Counted from the first letter of the stretch, positions 28,122-38,010 are shown. The stretch: 64,000 nucleotides of DNA from an uncultured bacterium (GCA_902763805.1 CACWTN010000003.1:78243-142242), one strand, 5' to 3'. The notes: generated from the sequence alone by a model not told the origin. Translations and numbers: made by a program.

Positions 28122-30850
28122 TGCATTTCTTGTATTGCCTAATAATTCAGCCTTTATATATGCTGTTTGAATTTTTGTTCGAAAATATCATAGTACAGAC
28201 AAATAACAATATATGCCTGACAATACTATTAATGAGTTTTATTGTTTCATTACTGTGTCTTCCTTTGTATTTGCGTGCAGATGCTCTTCAGCAGGAAGAA
28301 ACGGATATACAGAAAAAATTATCTAAAAAAACAAAAATTATTAAGGATAATTATAAAGGCGATGAAAGAATATTTCTGCTCCAGACATTGTACCGACAGA
28401 ACAACTATCATCCGATTATGGGATTGCGTTTGTCACTGAGCCTTTTGCTTCAAATCCCGATATTTATAGCTGCGTATACATTCTTTTGTCATTTGAACAT
28501 GCTTCACGGTATGGATTTTGGTTTGGTAGAAAATTTGTCTAAACCTGACGGTATTTTGCGATTTCATAATCTGAGCATTAATGTTCTGCCTATTTTAATG
28601 ACTGTTGTTAATATTCAGGCAGGGTATATTTATGCAGACAGCAAGAGTTTTAAAGATAATAAAGTTTTGATAATTATAAGTCTGGTATTTCTTGTACTGT
28701 TGTACAACTCTCCGGCTGCGCTTGTTTTATATTGGTTATTTAACAATGTATTTTCTTTGTTTAAGAATATACTGCTCAGGGTTTGTACGCATGAAAATCT
28801 TATAAAGTATGTTTTTTCATTTGCACTGGTTACATATTATATTTATGAAAAAATATTTATTCAGAAATATGATGTAATATGTCTTATTTTTGTTTTAGCC
28901 GTACTTGCATTTATGTATTTAAAACCCAAAAAGCTCAACTCATATAATTTTGATTTTGGTTATAAAAAAATATTTATACTCAGTATGTTGTCATTTTTGG
29001 TGTTTGTCGGCGTCCTCGTTCCTTCAAACGTTGTTTCTACATCTCCGGTTGAATTTATTTTTGATGACAGCAGTCCCCTCAGAATTTTGCTTTATGCGGC
29101 AACGGTTATGACGGGATTTTCTTTTTGGGGGTTTTGTATTTACTATTTTTCAAGCACAAATTTAAGAAAATTGCTCTCTGTTCTGCTTTATTTTGTGTTG
29201 TTGTGTTCTATTGCAAATATTTATATTCTGAAATTGCCGGTTATGATTTTGACATCAGAGCTTACTTTTGAAGCTGCTATGGTTAAATTTAATATGTATA
29301 CCGTACCTCAGTATTTATTATTTGCACTTCTTGTCGGAGCAGGAGTTTTGGTATTTATATATTCTGTTCTGAAAAAACGAGAGAATATTATCAGCAATGT
29401 ATTATCAATATTTATTGTAACCTGTTTATCTATATCACTTTATAATTATTTTAATGTTTATCAAAAAAATGCTTTGTTTCTGAAAAACAATCCAAAAGTA
29501 AAGTTTAATTATGAACCGTATGTTAATCTGAGTAAAACGAATAAAAATGTATTTGTAATATTTGTTGACAGGGCAATCGGTTCATACTTACCGATAATCT
29601 TTAAAGAACATCCACAACTGAATGAACAATTCCGCGGGTTTACGTACTATCCGAATACACTTTCATATGCAGGGTATACAATGGTCGGATATTTGCCGAT
29701 ATTGGGCGGATATGAATATGTTCCGTTTAATTTTGATTCAAGAGAAGGTGGTTTTAACCAGAAACTTGATGAAGCAATAACAGTGCTTCCTGCAATATTC
29801 AGCACCCATAATTATAAAACACGTATTATTAATCCTATGGAAAACAGCTGGGGCAGTTCGGCTTTTGGTGCATTATCATTTAAACAAATCAAGAAGTTCA
29901 CGCATAACAATATGTATGAACAATATAATATTGAACATTTAACTACACCAGAGTCTATTATTGAGGGTTTAAAGGGTGACGTTGTAGTTGTTGACAGTTC
30001 ATTAACCAAGAGAAATTTAATTTATTTCAGCTTTTTCTCCGTTGCACCGCCATTTGCCAGAGCGTATATATATAACAACGGAAAGTATCACAGTACTTCT
30101 GATAATGTGGAAATTAAATATAAACCGGATTTTCTGCAGAGTTATGCGGAACTGTTATATTTGCCAAAAATTACGGAGTTAAATGCAAAAACGAATACGT
30201 TTACCGTATTTAATAATTCTTTGCCGCATGCACCATGTTTGTTAAAATATCCGAATTATGATTTATCGGAAAATAATTTGGATACGTACATTCCACCAAT
30301 ATTAATAAATGATGATAACTGGTCATTGAAACATTATCATGTGAATGTTGCTGCGCTGAAGCTTTTGGGCGATTATTTTGACTATTTAAGAAAAAATAAC
30401 GTATACGATAATACAAGAATTATAATTGTTGCTGACCATGGGTACGGGTACAATTTGCAAAATCCGTATATGGGGCAATTTGAAGCCGATAATTATTTAC
30501 CGTATAATCCGCTTTTAATGGTAAAAGATTTTAACAGTAACGGCAGATGGAAAACGAATAAAGAGTTTATGACGAATGCTGATGTTCCGCTTATAGCAAC
30601 AAAAGGCATTATAAAAAATCCGATAAACCCGTTTACTAAAAATGGTTTAGCGCCTGATAAAGAACGAGGTGTTATAATAAAACACGACGTTGACTGGCAG
30701 CCGAATAATTATTTGGGAAAAGCAAAAATGTTAAAGAAAACGGATGTATTTAATTATGTAAAAGGTGATCCTTTGAATCATGATAACTGGAAGGTAAAAT
30801 TATCTTATCAGGAAGCCTGGGATCTGTACAGACAAAGCGGAGGCAAATAG
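28118..30850 (+). CDS. YidC/Oxa1-like membrane domain fused to alkaline-phosphatase-fold domain
   Basis: 910 residues in two parts. Residues about 1-225 have the topology and style of the YidC/Oxa1 insertase: a first helix, a charged cytoplasmic hairpin (LQQEETDIQKKLSKKTKIIKDN), then hydrophobic helices separated by loops. Further membrane helices run to about 455. From about 475 an extracytoplasmic alkaline-phosphatase/sulfatase-superfamily domain follows, with the first metal Asp484 (VFVIFVDRA) and Asp773-His774 in the closing VADHG. This second half resembles LtaS-like phosphoglycerol or phosphoethanolamine transferases. Operon context points to transfer or modification of a surface polymer. 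The intact single frame and consistent codon use argue against an assembly chimera. Confidence 0.75.
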   Translation: MMHFLYCLIIQPLYMLFEFLFENIIVQTNNNICLTILLMSFIVSLLCLPLYLRADALQQEETDIQKKLSKKTKIIKDNYKGDERIFLLQTLYRQNNYHPIMGLRLSLSLLLQIPIFIAAYTFFCHLNMLHGMDFGLVENLSKPDGILRFHNLSINVLPILMTVVNIQAGYIYADSKSFKDNKVLIIISLVFLVLLYNSPAALVLYWLFNNVFSLFKNILLRVCTHENLIKYVFSFALVTYYIYEKIFIQKYDVICLIFVLAVLAFMYLKPKKLNSYNFDFGYKKIFILSMLSFLVFVGVLVPSNVVSTSPVEFIFDDSSPLRILLYAATVMTGFSFWGFCIYYFSSTNLRKLLSVLLYFVLLCSIANIYILKLPVMILTSELTFEAAMVKFNMYTVPQYLLFALLVGAGVLVFIYSVLKKRENIISNVLSIFIVTCLSISLYNYFNVYQKNALFLKNNPKVKFNYEPYVNLSKTNKNVFVIFVDRAIGSYLPIIFKEHPQLNEQFRGFTYYPNTLSYAGYTMVGYLPILGGYEYVPFNFDSREGGFNQKLDEAITVLPAIFSTHNYKTRIINPMENSWGSSAFGALSFKQIKKFTHNNMYEQYNIEHLTTPESIIEGLKGDVVVVDSSLTKRNLIYFSFFSVAPPFARAYIYNNGKYHSTSDNVEIKYKPDFLQSYAELLYLPKITELNAKTNTFTVFNNSLPHAPCLLKYPNYDLSENNLDTYIPPILINDDNWSLKHYHVNVAALKLLGDYFDYLRKNNVYDNTRIIIVADHGYGYNLQNPYMGQFEADNYLPYNPLLMVKDFNSNGRWKTNKEFMTNADVPLIATKGIIKNPINPFTKNGLAPDKERGVIIKHDVDWQPNNYLGKAKMLKKTDVFNYVKGDPLNHDNWKVKLSYQEAWDLYRQSGGK

Positions 30851-30854
30851 AAAT

Positions 30855-31943
30855 ATGACATTATTCACTTGCGGACCTGTTCAGATGTACAAAAGTACAA
30901 TGAATGTCAGAAATAATGGGTACATTCATTTCAGAACGGACGAATACGGCGATATTGTAAAAACTACATTGGCAAGATTATCTGAATTAATAGGCAACCA
31001 TAGGAAATTTGGAACAATATATCTGGCTTCATCCGGTACTGCTGTTATGGAAGCAACAATAGAAAATTGTATATCTGATTTGGATAAATGTCTGGTTATA
31101 AACGGCGGCGGCTTTGGCAGAAGATTTTGTGAACTTTTAAAATATCATCAGAAAAATTACACTTCAGTTGATATAAAATGGAATGAAAAACTGACGGAGG
31201 AGCATCTTAAACCGTATGAGGATAAAGGGTATACAGCATTATTCGTGAATATTCACGAAACAACTTCCGGGCAGTTGTATGATAAAAAAATGTTAAGTGA
31301 TTTCTGCAAAAGAAACGGTATGTATTTTATTGTAGATGCAATGAGTTCTTTTATGGCAGATGAATATGATATGGACAAATATGGCATAGATGTTACGCTG
31401 ATAACCTCTCAGAAGGGTTTGTGCTGCTCCCCCGGAATGGCGGTTGTATCTTTAAGCGAAAGAATGATAGAAAAAATTTATTCAGAGAAAAACAGAGTAA
31501 CTTCAAAGTATTTTGATTATAAAGATTATCTGGACAATATTGACAGGGGGCAAACTCCATACACTCCGCCGGTGTTCATGATTTATGAAGTCAGAGATGT
31601 GCTTAATCTTATTGAAGAAAAAGGCGGTTTAGACGCATGGCTCAACGATATAAAACATAAAGGCGAGTTTTTCAGAAAAAGGGCTGAGGCAATTGATTTA
31701 AAACTTCCTGACTATCCTGTTTCGAATATGTTGACACCCGTAATATTTGATGATATAAGTGCTTATGACGTAATACAGGTCTTAAAAAACGAGTATTCAA
31801 TATATGTAAATCCGTGCGGCGGTGAACTTGCTTCAAAGCTTGTGAGAATTTCGCATATCGGAGATACAACGACCACTGATATAGAAGATTTAATGGAAAA
31901 ATTAGTGTTATCAATTAATCAGGTAAGAAAGCAGATAAGATAA
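30855..31943 (+). CDS. 2-aminoethylphosphonate:pyruvate transaminase-like aminotransferase
   Basis: 362-residue class V PLP-dependent aminotransferase. The N-terminus (LFTCGPVQMYKSTM) and the block LASSGTAVMEATIENC match the AEP-transaminase group. The PLP-binding Lys187 sits in TSQKGLCCSPGMAV, and VDAMSSF provides the Asp that contacts the ring nitrogen. It starts 4 bases after the stop of the YidC-fusion gene. No phosphoenolpyruvate mutase or phosphonopyruvate decarboxylase is in the window, so it may act on aminoethylphosphonate made elsewhere or on another amino-polyol. The substrate is therefore open. Confidence 0.8.
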   Translation: MTLFTCGPVQMYKSTMNVRNNGYIHFRTDEYGDIVKTTLARLSELIGNHRKFGTIYLASSGTAVMEATIENCISDLDKCLVINGGGFGRRFCELLKYHQKNYTSVDIKWNEKLTEEHLKPYEDKGYTALFVNIHETTSGQLYDKKMLSDFCKRNGMYFIVDAMSSFMADEYDMDKYGIDVTLITSQKGLCCSPGMAVVSLSERMIEKIYSEKNRVTSKYFDYKDYLDNIDRGQTPYTPPVFMIYEVRDVLNLIEEKGGLDAWLNDIKHKGEFFRKRAEAIDLKLPDYPVSNMLTPVIFDDISAYDVIQVLKNEYSIYVNPCGGELASKLVRISHIGDTTTTDIEDLMEKLVLSINQVRKQIR

Positions 31944-31981
31944 ACGGCATTATAAATAACAGAAATGCGCAGGGGTGAAAA

Positions 31982-32443
31982 ATGATAGGAAATAAAACAG
32001 TTGTATATACATCGGGAACTTTTGATATGCTTCATATCAACCATTTAAAAATGATTGAGTATGCAAGAGCATTGGGTGATATTTTAATTGTAGGTGTGAA
32101 TACGGATGAGCTTGTCGCAACGTATAAATCAATTCCGATTATTCCTTTTGAGGAGAGAATAGCATTAATGAAAGCTATAAAGGGTCCGGATATTGTTATT
32201 CCCCAACATTCACTTGATCACAAGGATAAGGTGGAAAAACTGCATTTTGATATATTTGTTGTTGGTGATGACTGGGTTGGAAAGTATGATTATCTTAAAG
32301 GCATGGGGGTAGATGTCGTGTATTTTCCGTACGGTAAAGGTATAAGCTCCTCCAGCCTTAAAAAGAAAATTTATAATAATTATAAGAAACTTCAGGATAA
32401 AGCTAACAGCCATTTGCCAATAGAAGCTTTGACTGAAAATTAA
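31982..32443 (+). CDS. TagD-like cytidylyltransferase
   Basis: 153-residue nucleotidyltransferase of the glycerol-3-phosphate cytidylyltransferase family, likely making a CDP-activated polyol or phosphonate for the transferase at the start of the operon. FDIFVVGDDWVGKYDYLKG and the C-terminal GISSSSLKK are very close to TagD. The active-site HxGH is HINH here (His18, Ile19, Asn20, His21), so the Gly is replaced by Asn while both His are kept. Last gene of the operon, 38 bases after the aminotransferase, with an AGGGG ribosome binding site. CTP as co-substrate is inferred from family resemblance. Confidence 0.8.
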   Translation: MIGNKTVVYTSGTFDMLHINHLKMIEYARALGDILIVGVNTDELVATYKSIPIIPFEERIALMKAIKGPDIVIPQHSLDHKDKVEKLHFDIFVVGDDWVGKYDYLKGMGVDVVYFPYGKGISSSSLKKKIYNNYKKLQDKANSHLPIEALTEN

Positions 32444-32619
32444 TGTAAATGTAAGCTTTTCTACATAATATACCACATCTGGTCTATGCGTTGTTTTCTT
32501 ATATTCAGAATAATTTTCATGCAAATAACCGCAATGATGATAATAAATTGTACAAACGTTATATTTAGTGTATAATTTAGCATATAATTTTTTAGTGTAA
32601 AAAAATAACGGGGGAAAAT

Positions 32620-33684
32620 ATGATAAGATTGTTTAATAATGAAATTCCAATAAATACTATCCTTTTTGGAGTTTTTATTGTACTTTTTTTGTTTTTTATG
32701 TTCACAAATATTGATGTAGCGATAATGCTGTTTATTTCGTTGGTATTTGCATGTTCTCTAAATCCCATTGTTGATAAATTGGAAAAGAAAATGCCAAGAC
32801 CTGCTGCAACCTGCATTGTTTTATTTGGTGCATTATCTATATTAGGTATATTACTTGCATTTATATTTATGTTGGGTGCATATCAAATAGCCGAACTGAT
32901 TAAAGAATATCCGAATTACGTCAAGAATTTGGATGAAGCCATTAAGGGCAGTGCTTTATGTCATGCAATGGGTATAACCAAGCTGGACCTTGACGGATTA
33001 ACAGCTTCTATGGCAAATTCTACCGAAAATGCAATAGATTATGTTGCAGGATTATTAAAGAATATGGGCTCCTGTTTCGCTTATTGCCTAACAGGTTTAA
33101 TCTTTCTGTTTTTCTTTATGCAGGATAAAAAGAATATTAAAGAAACTGTTTTAAAATTTTTCCCTTCAAACATAAAAGGCAGAACGGAAGAAATTCTTGA
33201 CAGCATATCATCAAAAATGGGCGGATATGTATTTGCTCAGGCAATGGCTGTATTAAGTGTATTTGTTGTAAACGCAGTCGGTTTATTAATTTTGCAAAAT
33301 CCTTATGCAATTTCTGTTGCTATTATAGCCGCTATTTTGGATATTGTTCCTGTTGTTGGTCCGGCTATCGCAATTGTGATTTGTTTAATAGGTGTTTATG
33401 AATTTGGCTCAAAAGTGCTTATTACAACACTTATTGTAATGGTTTTGGCGCAAATTGTAGAAAATAATTTGGTTAGACCTTATGCATTCAGCAAATTAAT
33501 GGATTTACATCCGACAATCATATTCTTGTCATTAATTTTAGGTGCGAAATATTTCGGCTTTATAGGTGTCCTTTTCGGACCTGCAATGGCGGCAACAATT
33601 TGTGTGTTGCTTGATGAATTATATGTTAAAAACATAACGGAAAAAGAAGAAAATGCTGAATTAACAACAAAGGAGAATAATTAA
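32620..33684 (+). CDS. AI-2E/PerM family membrane transporter
   Basis: 354-residue protein with about seven or eight membrane helices, the normal AI-2E/PerM layout. A central loop (about 110-185) precedes the helical half that contains VAIIAAILDIVPVVGPAIAI and NNLVRPYAFSKLMDLHPTIIFLSLILGAKYFG, the family signature. Such proteins export autoinducer-2 or act as Na+/H+ antiporters or permeases; the substrate cannot be assigned. It starts after a 176-base gap with no visible terminator and is followed 2 bases later by the next gene. Confidence 0.85.
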   Translation: MIRLFNNEIPINTILFGVFIVLFLFFMFTNIDVAIMLFISLVFACSLNPIVDKLEKKMPRPAATCIVLFGALSILGILLAFIFMLGAYQIAELIKEYPNYVKNLDEAIKGSALCHAMGITKLDLDGLTASMANSTENAIDYVAGLLKNMGSCFAYCLTGLIFLFFFMQDKKNIKETVLKFFPSNIKGRTEEILDSISSKMGGYVFAQAMAVLSVFVVNAVGLLILQNPYAISVAIIAAILDIVPVVGPAIAIVICLIGVYEFGSKVLITTLIVMVLAQIVENNLVRPYAFSKLMDLHPTIIFLSLILGAKYFGFIGVLFGPAMAATICVLLDELYVKNITEKEENAELTTKENN

Positions 33685-33685
33685 T

Positions 33686-34717
33686 ATGAGAAAAATATTA
33701 AAAAATATTTGCGTAGTATCATTACTTGTAATGTTTGTGACATCTACAACTGCAAATGCAGCCGGCATGATTAAAGATTATTATGCATACAGAATAAAAG
33801 ACCAAAATATAAGAACGGTTGTACCTATTGTAGATGACATTTTAAGTAAAGAAGTTCAAGTTAAGAAACTTGCAAGAAATGCGTATTATGCAACATACGG
33901 TGACGGACACTATTATATGAAATTCTACCCTGCTTTGCGTGATACAGATGTATATCTTGTAACAGATGAAGATTATGACAAAGAAAATAATGATGTTACG
34001 GAGTTCTTTAAAAGTCAAAATTACAAATATGAAACACTTGAGGACAAAGAAGCTTATCAGGAATATAAGTTTGATTTTATAGATTTTGCCAGATCTGGTG
34101 CTTTAGACGGTCTATTTACTCTTCCGGATGGTCTAAAACCGCTAAAACAAGGTGTAAGTAAGCTAAATGATAAAATGTCAAAAGGAAATGAAAAGACTTC
34201 TGCTATTCCCTATGCGGAAGATATGGATCCGATTGACTTAACTTGTATTGATGTAGATGAATTTTATAATCAAGATGCTGATGTTTTTGTCACAATAAAA
34301 GAATACCGTTTAAAAAATAAAGAAAATAAATACGTTCATGCATTTGAATATATAGTAAAAAACAATTCAAATTCTGACATAAAAGTAGAAAAAGTATATT
34401 CAGAAAGACTCGCAGGATTAAAAGATGTTACAACGTCTACATTTGTCGATTTTGATAAATTAGATGTTGCTGATACTTTGGCAGTTCCTTTAGCCGTTGC
34501 TACCTGCGGTTTGTCATTTGGTTTTACAATTGCTAACAATGTCAGACTTGCAAAAGTTGTAGCTGAATCTACAAGATTTGCTCATTCATTACCTGAAAAT
34601 TATGACCTAAAGGCAAAAGCTGCAATGAGAATACTTTGTTTAAAATTTAAAGACGACCCTCAGCCGCTTCAATTTACGATTAAAAAGCAGGGACAAACTT
34701 ATCAGTTTGCATATTAA
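33686..34717 (+). CDS. Secreted protein of unknown function
   Basis: 343 residues with a signal peptide (about 1-25, ending TTANA). Tyr- and Asp-rich mature region. Around residues 215-260 a beta-rich block (YVHAFEYIVKNNSNSDIKVEKVYSE) resembles an immunoglobulin-like or DUF4352-type fold. A hydrophobic Ala/Gly-rich helix lies near 270-292. It begins 2 bases after the AI-2E gene stop with GGAGAA in the end of that gene, so the two are coupled. A strong terminator follows. No family recognised. Confidence 0.65.
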   Translation: MRKILKNICVVSLLVMFVTSTTANAAGMIKDYYAYRIKDQNIRTVVPIVDDILSKEVQVKKLARNAYYATYGDGHYYMKFYPALRDTDVYLVTDEDYDKENNDVTEFFKSQNYKYETLEDKEAYQEYKFDFIDFARSGALDGLFTLPDGLKPLKQGVSKLNDKMSKGNEKTSAIPYAEDMDPIDLTCIDVDEFYNQDADVFVTIKEYRLKNKENKYVHAFEYIVKNNSNSDIKVEKVYSERLAGLKDVTTSTFVDFDKLDVADTLAVPLAVATCGLSFGFTIANNVRLAKVVAESTRFAHSLPENYDLKAKAAMRILCLKFKDDPQPLQFTIKKQGQTYQFAY

Positions 34718-34730
34718 TAAATTTTTGCAA

Positions 34731-34769
34731 ATATATGGTTGAATAACAATTATTCAACCATATATTTTT
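34731..34769 (+). terminator. Rho-independent terminator
   Basis: A perfect 16-bp stem (34731-34746 with 34750-34765, loop CAA) followed by TTTTT. It closes the AI-2E/secreted protein transcript. Its symmetry and the A-rich left flank would also allow termination on the minus strand. Confidence 0.8.
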
Positions 34770-34802
34770 ATTATTTAAGATATTAGGGGATGATATTGAT
34801 AA

Positions 34803-37427
34803 ATGAAAAAGTTTAAAATTTCGATTATAATTCTTTCAACGTTAATTGTACTGTATTTAGGGTTTATTTTTGCAGTTTCTTTGTTCTTAAATTCCGACAA
34901 TTTTATTAAAATATCAAATAGCTTTTTTAAAACCAAATATAATATGAATTCTGATATAAGCGGTTTGAAAGTAGAATTATCCCCGTTATTATCCGTTAAA
35001 ATAACGGCTAAAGACATTGTTATCAAAGATAATGATAAAGTCGGATTAAATATAAAAAATTTAAATACATCTGTTGACAGATTAAAATTAAAAAATATAG
35101 ATGCAGATTTAGTCTATGCAGATCTTGATATCTTAAAAAAACTAAAAAGTGAAAAGAAAAAAGATACAAAAAAGAAAAAATCTTTTGATATAAATAAAAT
35201 ACCTTATGCAAACATAAAAAAAATAGAAATTGTTCGAAACGAAGGCGAAAAATTATCAATATCATCAAATCAGTTTGTAATTAAAGAAAGTAACGGAATA
35301 AAAAACCTTGATATTATTCTGAATATAACGCTTGACAGAGTTTTACACCCAATATTAATAGGCGAGGTTGGAAGTTTATACACAGATAATAAAAAGTTGA
35401 TGGCAAAAAACTTTCCGATTGCAGTCGGTAAAACGAAAGTTGTTATAGACGGCAGTATTCTGAATGACAAAAAATTAGATAATTTTACGATTAAGGGGGA
35501 TAAAGTTCCTGTAAATGAAACTCTTGGAACTGTACTATTTCTTCAAAAATATGGCATAAAAGAAAGAAAATTTATAGAGAATTTTACGGATTTTAAAGGT
35601 ACTGCGGATATAGATTTGGTTTATAAAGACAATGATTTGTCAGGTGTAGTGACCGCAAATGATTTGTTTGCCAAATTCCTTCCTTTTTATGTTCCTGTAA
35701 CTTGTAAAAAAGCAGAATTTTTTATAAAAAACGGGGAAGTAAAATCTTTTGCCGTCGGAACATTCGGAACAGAGAAATTGACACATGAGCTGCTTATAAA
35801 GGAAATGTATGACAGGCAGAAAAAAGAAGTTTTCGGAAAAGTTAATTCAAAAATAACAACGGCTTTGGCTAAAAAATACCTGCCTTCCAATATAAAGGTT
35901 AAAAATTATCTTGATATGGAAGTTGATTATTATATAAAGCAAAAGAAACCTAATGCCAAATATTTTATAAATATACCGGCTGATTCAGGTATAATGTTTA
36001 ATGATTACTATGCAGGAATTCGAAACAAAAATAAAAAAATATTTGCGGAAACACAAAAAATAGATAATGAATTTTTCTTAAAAGATTACAGATTCTCTGT
36101 CCAGGAAAATAATGAGTTTAAAGACATATTGTCTGGGCACGGATATTTTAAAATCATAGACGGCAAAATGACTCCGCAATACATAACATTAAATACAAAC
36201 GGCTATGTTCCAAACTCTTTTGTCGGCTCTTTTAAGCAATATGTTTTGGGCGGTAAATTTAACGGTGCTTTAAAATATAATTTTGTTACAGAGCAAATTA
36301 CGGGTAATTTTGAGGTTATTGATACTATCTTTAATCATTTCCATGTAAAATCCGCAAGTGTTAATGCAGATGAAAAAAATGCAAAAATTGAAGCAAAAGG
36401 AACATATAAAAAAGAAGAATTTAATTGTAAAACAGAGGTTAAAAATGATTTCAAAGACAAAATTCATGTAAACTATATGGATTTATTCCTTGATAAATTT
36501 ATTGTCAAAAAATCTGATAAACCGAATGCTGCAAACAAAAAATTTGATTTTAATTCCCCGAATAAAGAATTGAGTGCAGGGGTTAGAGATATCAACATGG
36601 ATATTGATAAATATAATATTGCGGTTAATTCTATCATTGTTAAAGATTATCCTATAAGCAATATTAAGGTTTTCGGCAGTCTTAAAGATGCAATTTTTAA
36701 ATATAATACATCTGAAATTGATTTTGCAAACGGCAAACTATCAGCGAGGGGAACTTATGATTTTAATATAGATTCTTCAAACATTGATTTTATAGCAAAA
36801 AATATAGACTCAAATATTGTTGCGGAAAAAATCTTCAATATTAAAAATCAAATTCAGGGGAAAGCTAATGCCGAACTTCATTCTAAAACCGGCAAAAATT
36901 GGGAAAATTGGGATGCGACGGCAAAATTTGAAATCCAAGACGGAGCTTTGCCGGGACTTGAAGAACTGGAATTTTCTGTTGATAAAACCTTGAATAAAAA
37001 AGTAAAAGTTGCAGATTATGTAAAATTTAATGCAAAGAAAAAAGGAAATATAAGATCTAATATAAGCGGTTTCTTTAAATGTGATGATGTATTTATTCGT
37101 GATATAGATATCCGTATGCAGCACGAATTTACATCAGCATATATTGATGGTTTTTATAATTATATAACACAGCAGGGAAATCTTGATATTTGGGGGAAAT
37201 ATGATAATTCAGCTGTAAAACAGATTAGAGTTTTACATATTCCTCTTAATTGGTTAGTAAATGTACTTGTTCCGTCAGAAAAGAAAAATGCTGAAATGCA
37301 AAACAATTTTGATAAGATTCCGTCAATAGGGATTGACAATTCTAAGGCAAAATATTTTAGAATAAATTTAAAAGCAAATGAAAAAGATCCGGCAAAAACA
37401 GATGTAACAACAAAATTAATAAAATAA
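34803..37427 (+). CDS. AsmA/TamB-like envelope protein
   Basis: 874 residues. A single N-terminal membrane helix (about 5-30) is followed by a long extracytoplasmic region of alternating beta-strands. The N-terminal block NFIKISNSFFKTKYNMNSDISGLKVELSPLLSVKITAKDIVI is the AsmA-type start. The late block IDFANGKLSARGTYDFNIDSSNIDFIAKNID, then NIKNQIQGKANAELHSKTG, matches AsmA C-terminal repeats. AsmA/TamB proteins form hydrophobic grooves thought to carry phospholipids between membranes, which would fit a didermic envelope. A Lys-rich insert near 118-135. Stands alone after a terminator. Confidence 0.75.
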   Translation: MKKFKISIIILSTLIVLYLGFIFAVSLFLNSDNFIKISNSFFKTKYNMNSDISGLKVELSPLLSVKITAKDIVIKDNDKVGLNIKNLNTSVDRLKLKNIDADLVYADLDILKKLKSEKKKDTKKKKSFDINKIPYANIKKIEIVRNEGEKLSISSNQFVIKESNGIKNLDIILNITLDRVLHPILIGEVGSLYTDNKKLMAKNFPIAVGKTKVVIDGSILNDKKLDNFTIKGDKVPVNETLGTVLFLQKYGIKERKFIENFTDFKGTADIDLVYKDNDLSGVVTANDLFAKFLPFYVPVTCKKAEFFIKNGEVKSFAVGTFGTEKLTHELLIKEMYDRQKKEVFGKVNSKITTALAKKYLPSNIKVKNYLDMEVDYYIKQKKPNAKYFINIPADSGIMFNDYYAGIRNKNKKIFAETQKIDNEFFLKDYRFSVQENNEFKDILSGHGYFKIIDGKMTPQYITLNTNGYVPNSFVGSFKQYVLGGKFNGALKYNFVTEQITGNFEVIDTIFNHFHVKSASVNADEKNAKIEAKGTYKKEEFNCKTEVKNDFKDKIHVNYMDLFLDKFIVKKSDKPNAANKKFDFNSPNKELSAGVRDINMDIDKYNIAVNSIIVKDYPISNIKVFGSLKDAIFKYNTSEIDFANGKLSARGTYDFNIDSSNIDFIAKNIDSNIVAEKIFNIKNQIQGKANAELHSKTGKNWENWDATAKFEIQDGALPGLEELEFSVDKTLNKKVKVADYVKFNAKKKGNIRSNISGFFKCDDVFIRDIDIRMQHEFTSAYIDGFYNYITQQGNLDIWGKYDNSAVKQIRVLHIPLNWLVNVLVPSEKKNAEMQNNFDKIPSIGIDNSKAKYFRINLKANEKDPAKTDVTTKLIK

Positions 37428-37502
37428 TCAGTATATAATTTCACATTTACAATAGGAAAACTTGTACAATATGAAATTTAAAAAGTATACAATTAAGAAT
37501 TG

Positions 37503-37919
37503 TTATTCTTTATTAACGGATAAAGGTGTGCCTTTTTGTCCGAGATAAAAGACAATAAGTTCAACAGGTTCTTTCCCTGTGTTTTTACCGTAATGATATT
37601 TTCCTACTAATTCAGGTAAAACTTCTCCTTCGTGAAGAGTTATCTCTTTATTATCATCAGTAATAACTGTTAAAGTACCTTTTTTTACATAAGCAATATT
37701 GACTAAATCATGCCTGTGCATAGGCAATTCTTCACTAACACCTATGACAATCTTTAATACTGTAGCTTCAGGATTTTTAATTTTTAATTTTTTATATTCT
37801 GCATTGTCCCAGGTGGATGTTGTTTTTAGCAAAATCTCTTTTTCTGCTGAATATGATACCGTTACCGTAAATAAAATCATTACGAAGAGCATAATTGCTG
37901 ATTTTACCGTTTTATTCAT
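37503..37919 (-). CDS. Secreted single-domain cupin
   Basis: 138 residues. A signal peptide covers about 1-24 (ending VSYSA). One cupin beta-barrel follows, with metal-binding motif 1 in MHRHDLVNIAYVKKGTLTV and the motif 2 counterpart in LPELVGKYHYGKNTG. Metal ligands visible are two His in HRH and a His in the second motif. Secreted cupins often bind small ligands or act as dioxygenase/isomerase-like enzymes; nothing further can be said. It is convergent with the AsmA-like gene. Confidence 0.8.
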   Translation of the reverse strand: MNKTVKSAIMLFVMILFTVTVSYSAEKEILLKTTSTWDNAEYKKLKIKNPEATVLKIVIGVSEELPMHRHDLVNIAYVKKGTLTVITDDNKEITLHEGEVLPELVGKYHYGKNTGKEPVELIVFYLGQKGTPLSVNKE

Positions 37920-38010
37920 TCTTTCATTCCTTCATTTCCAAATATAATTCATAAATATAACTATCATTATATATTATAAAAGTAATTATATACAATGTTA
38001 CAGTAAAATT

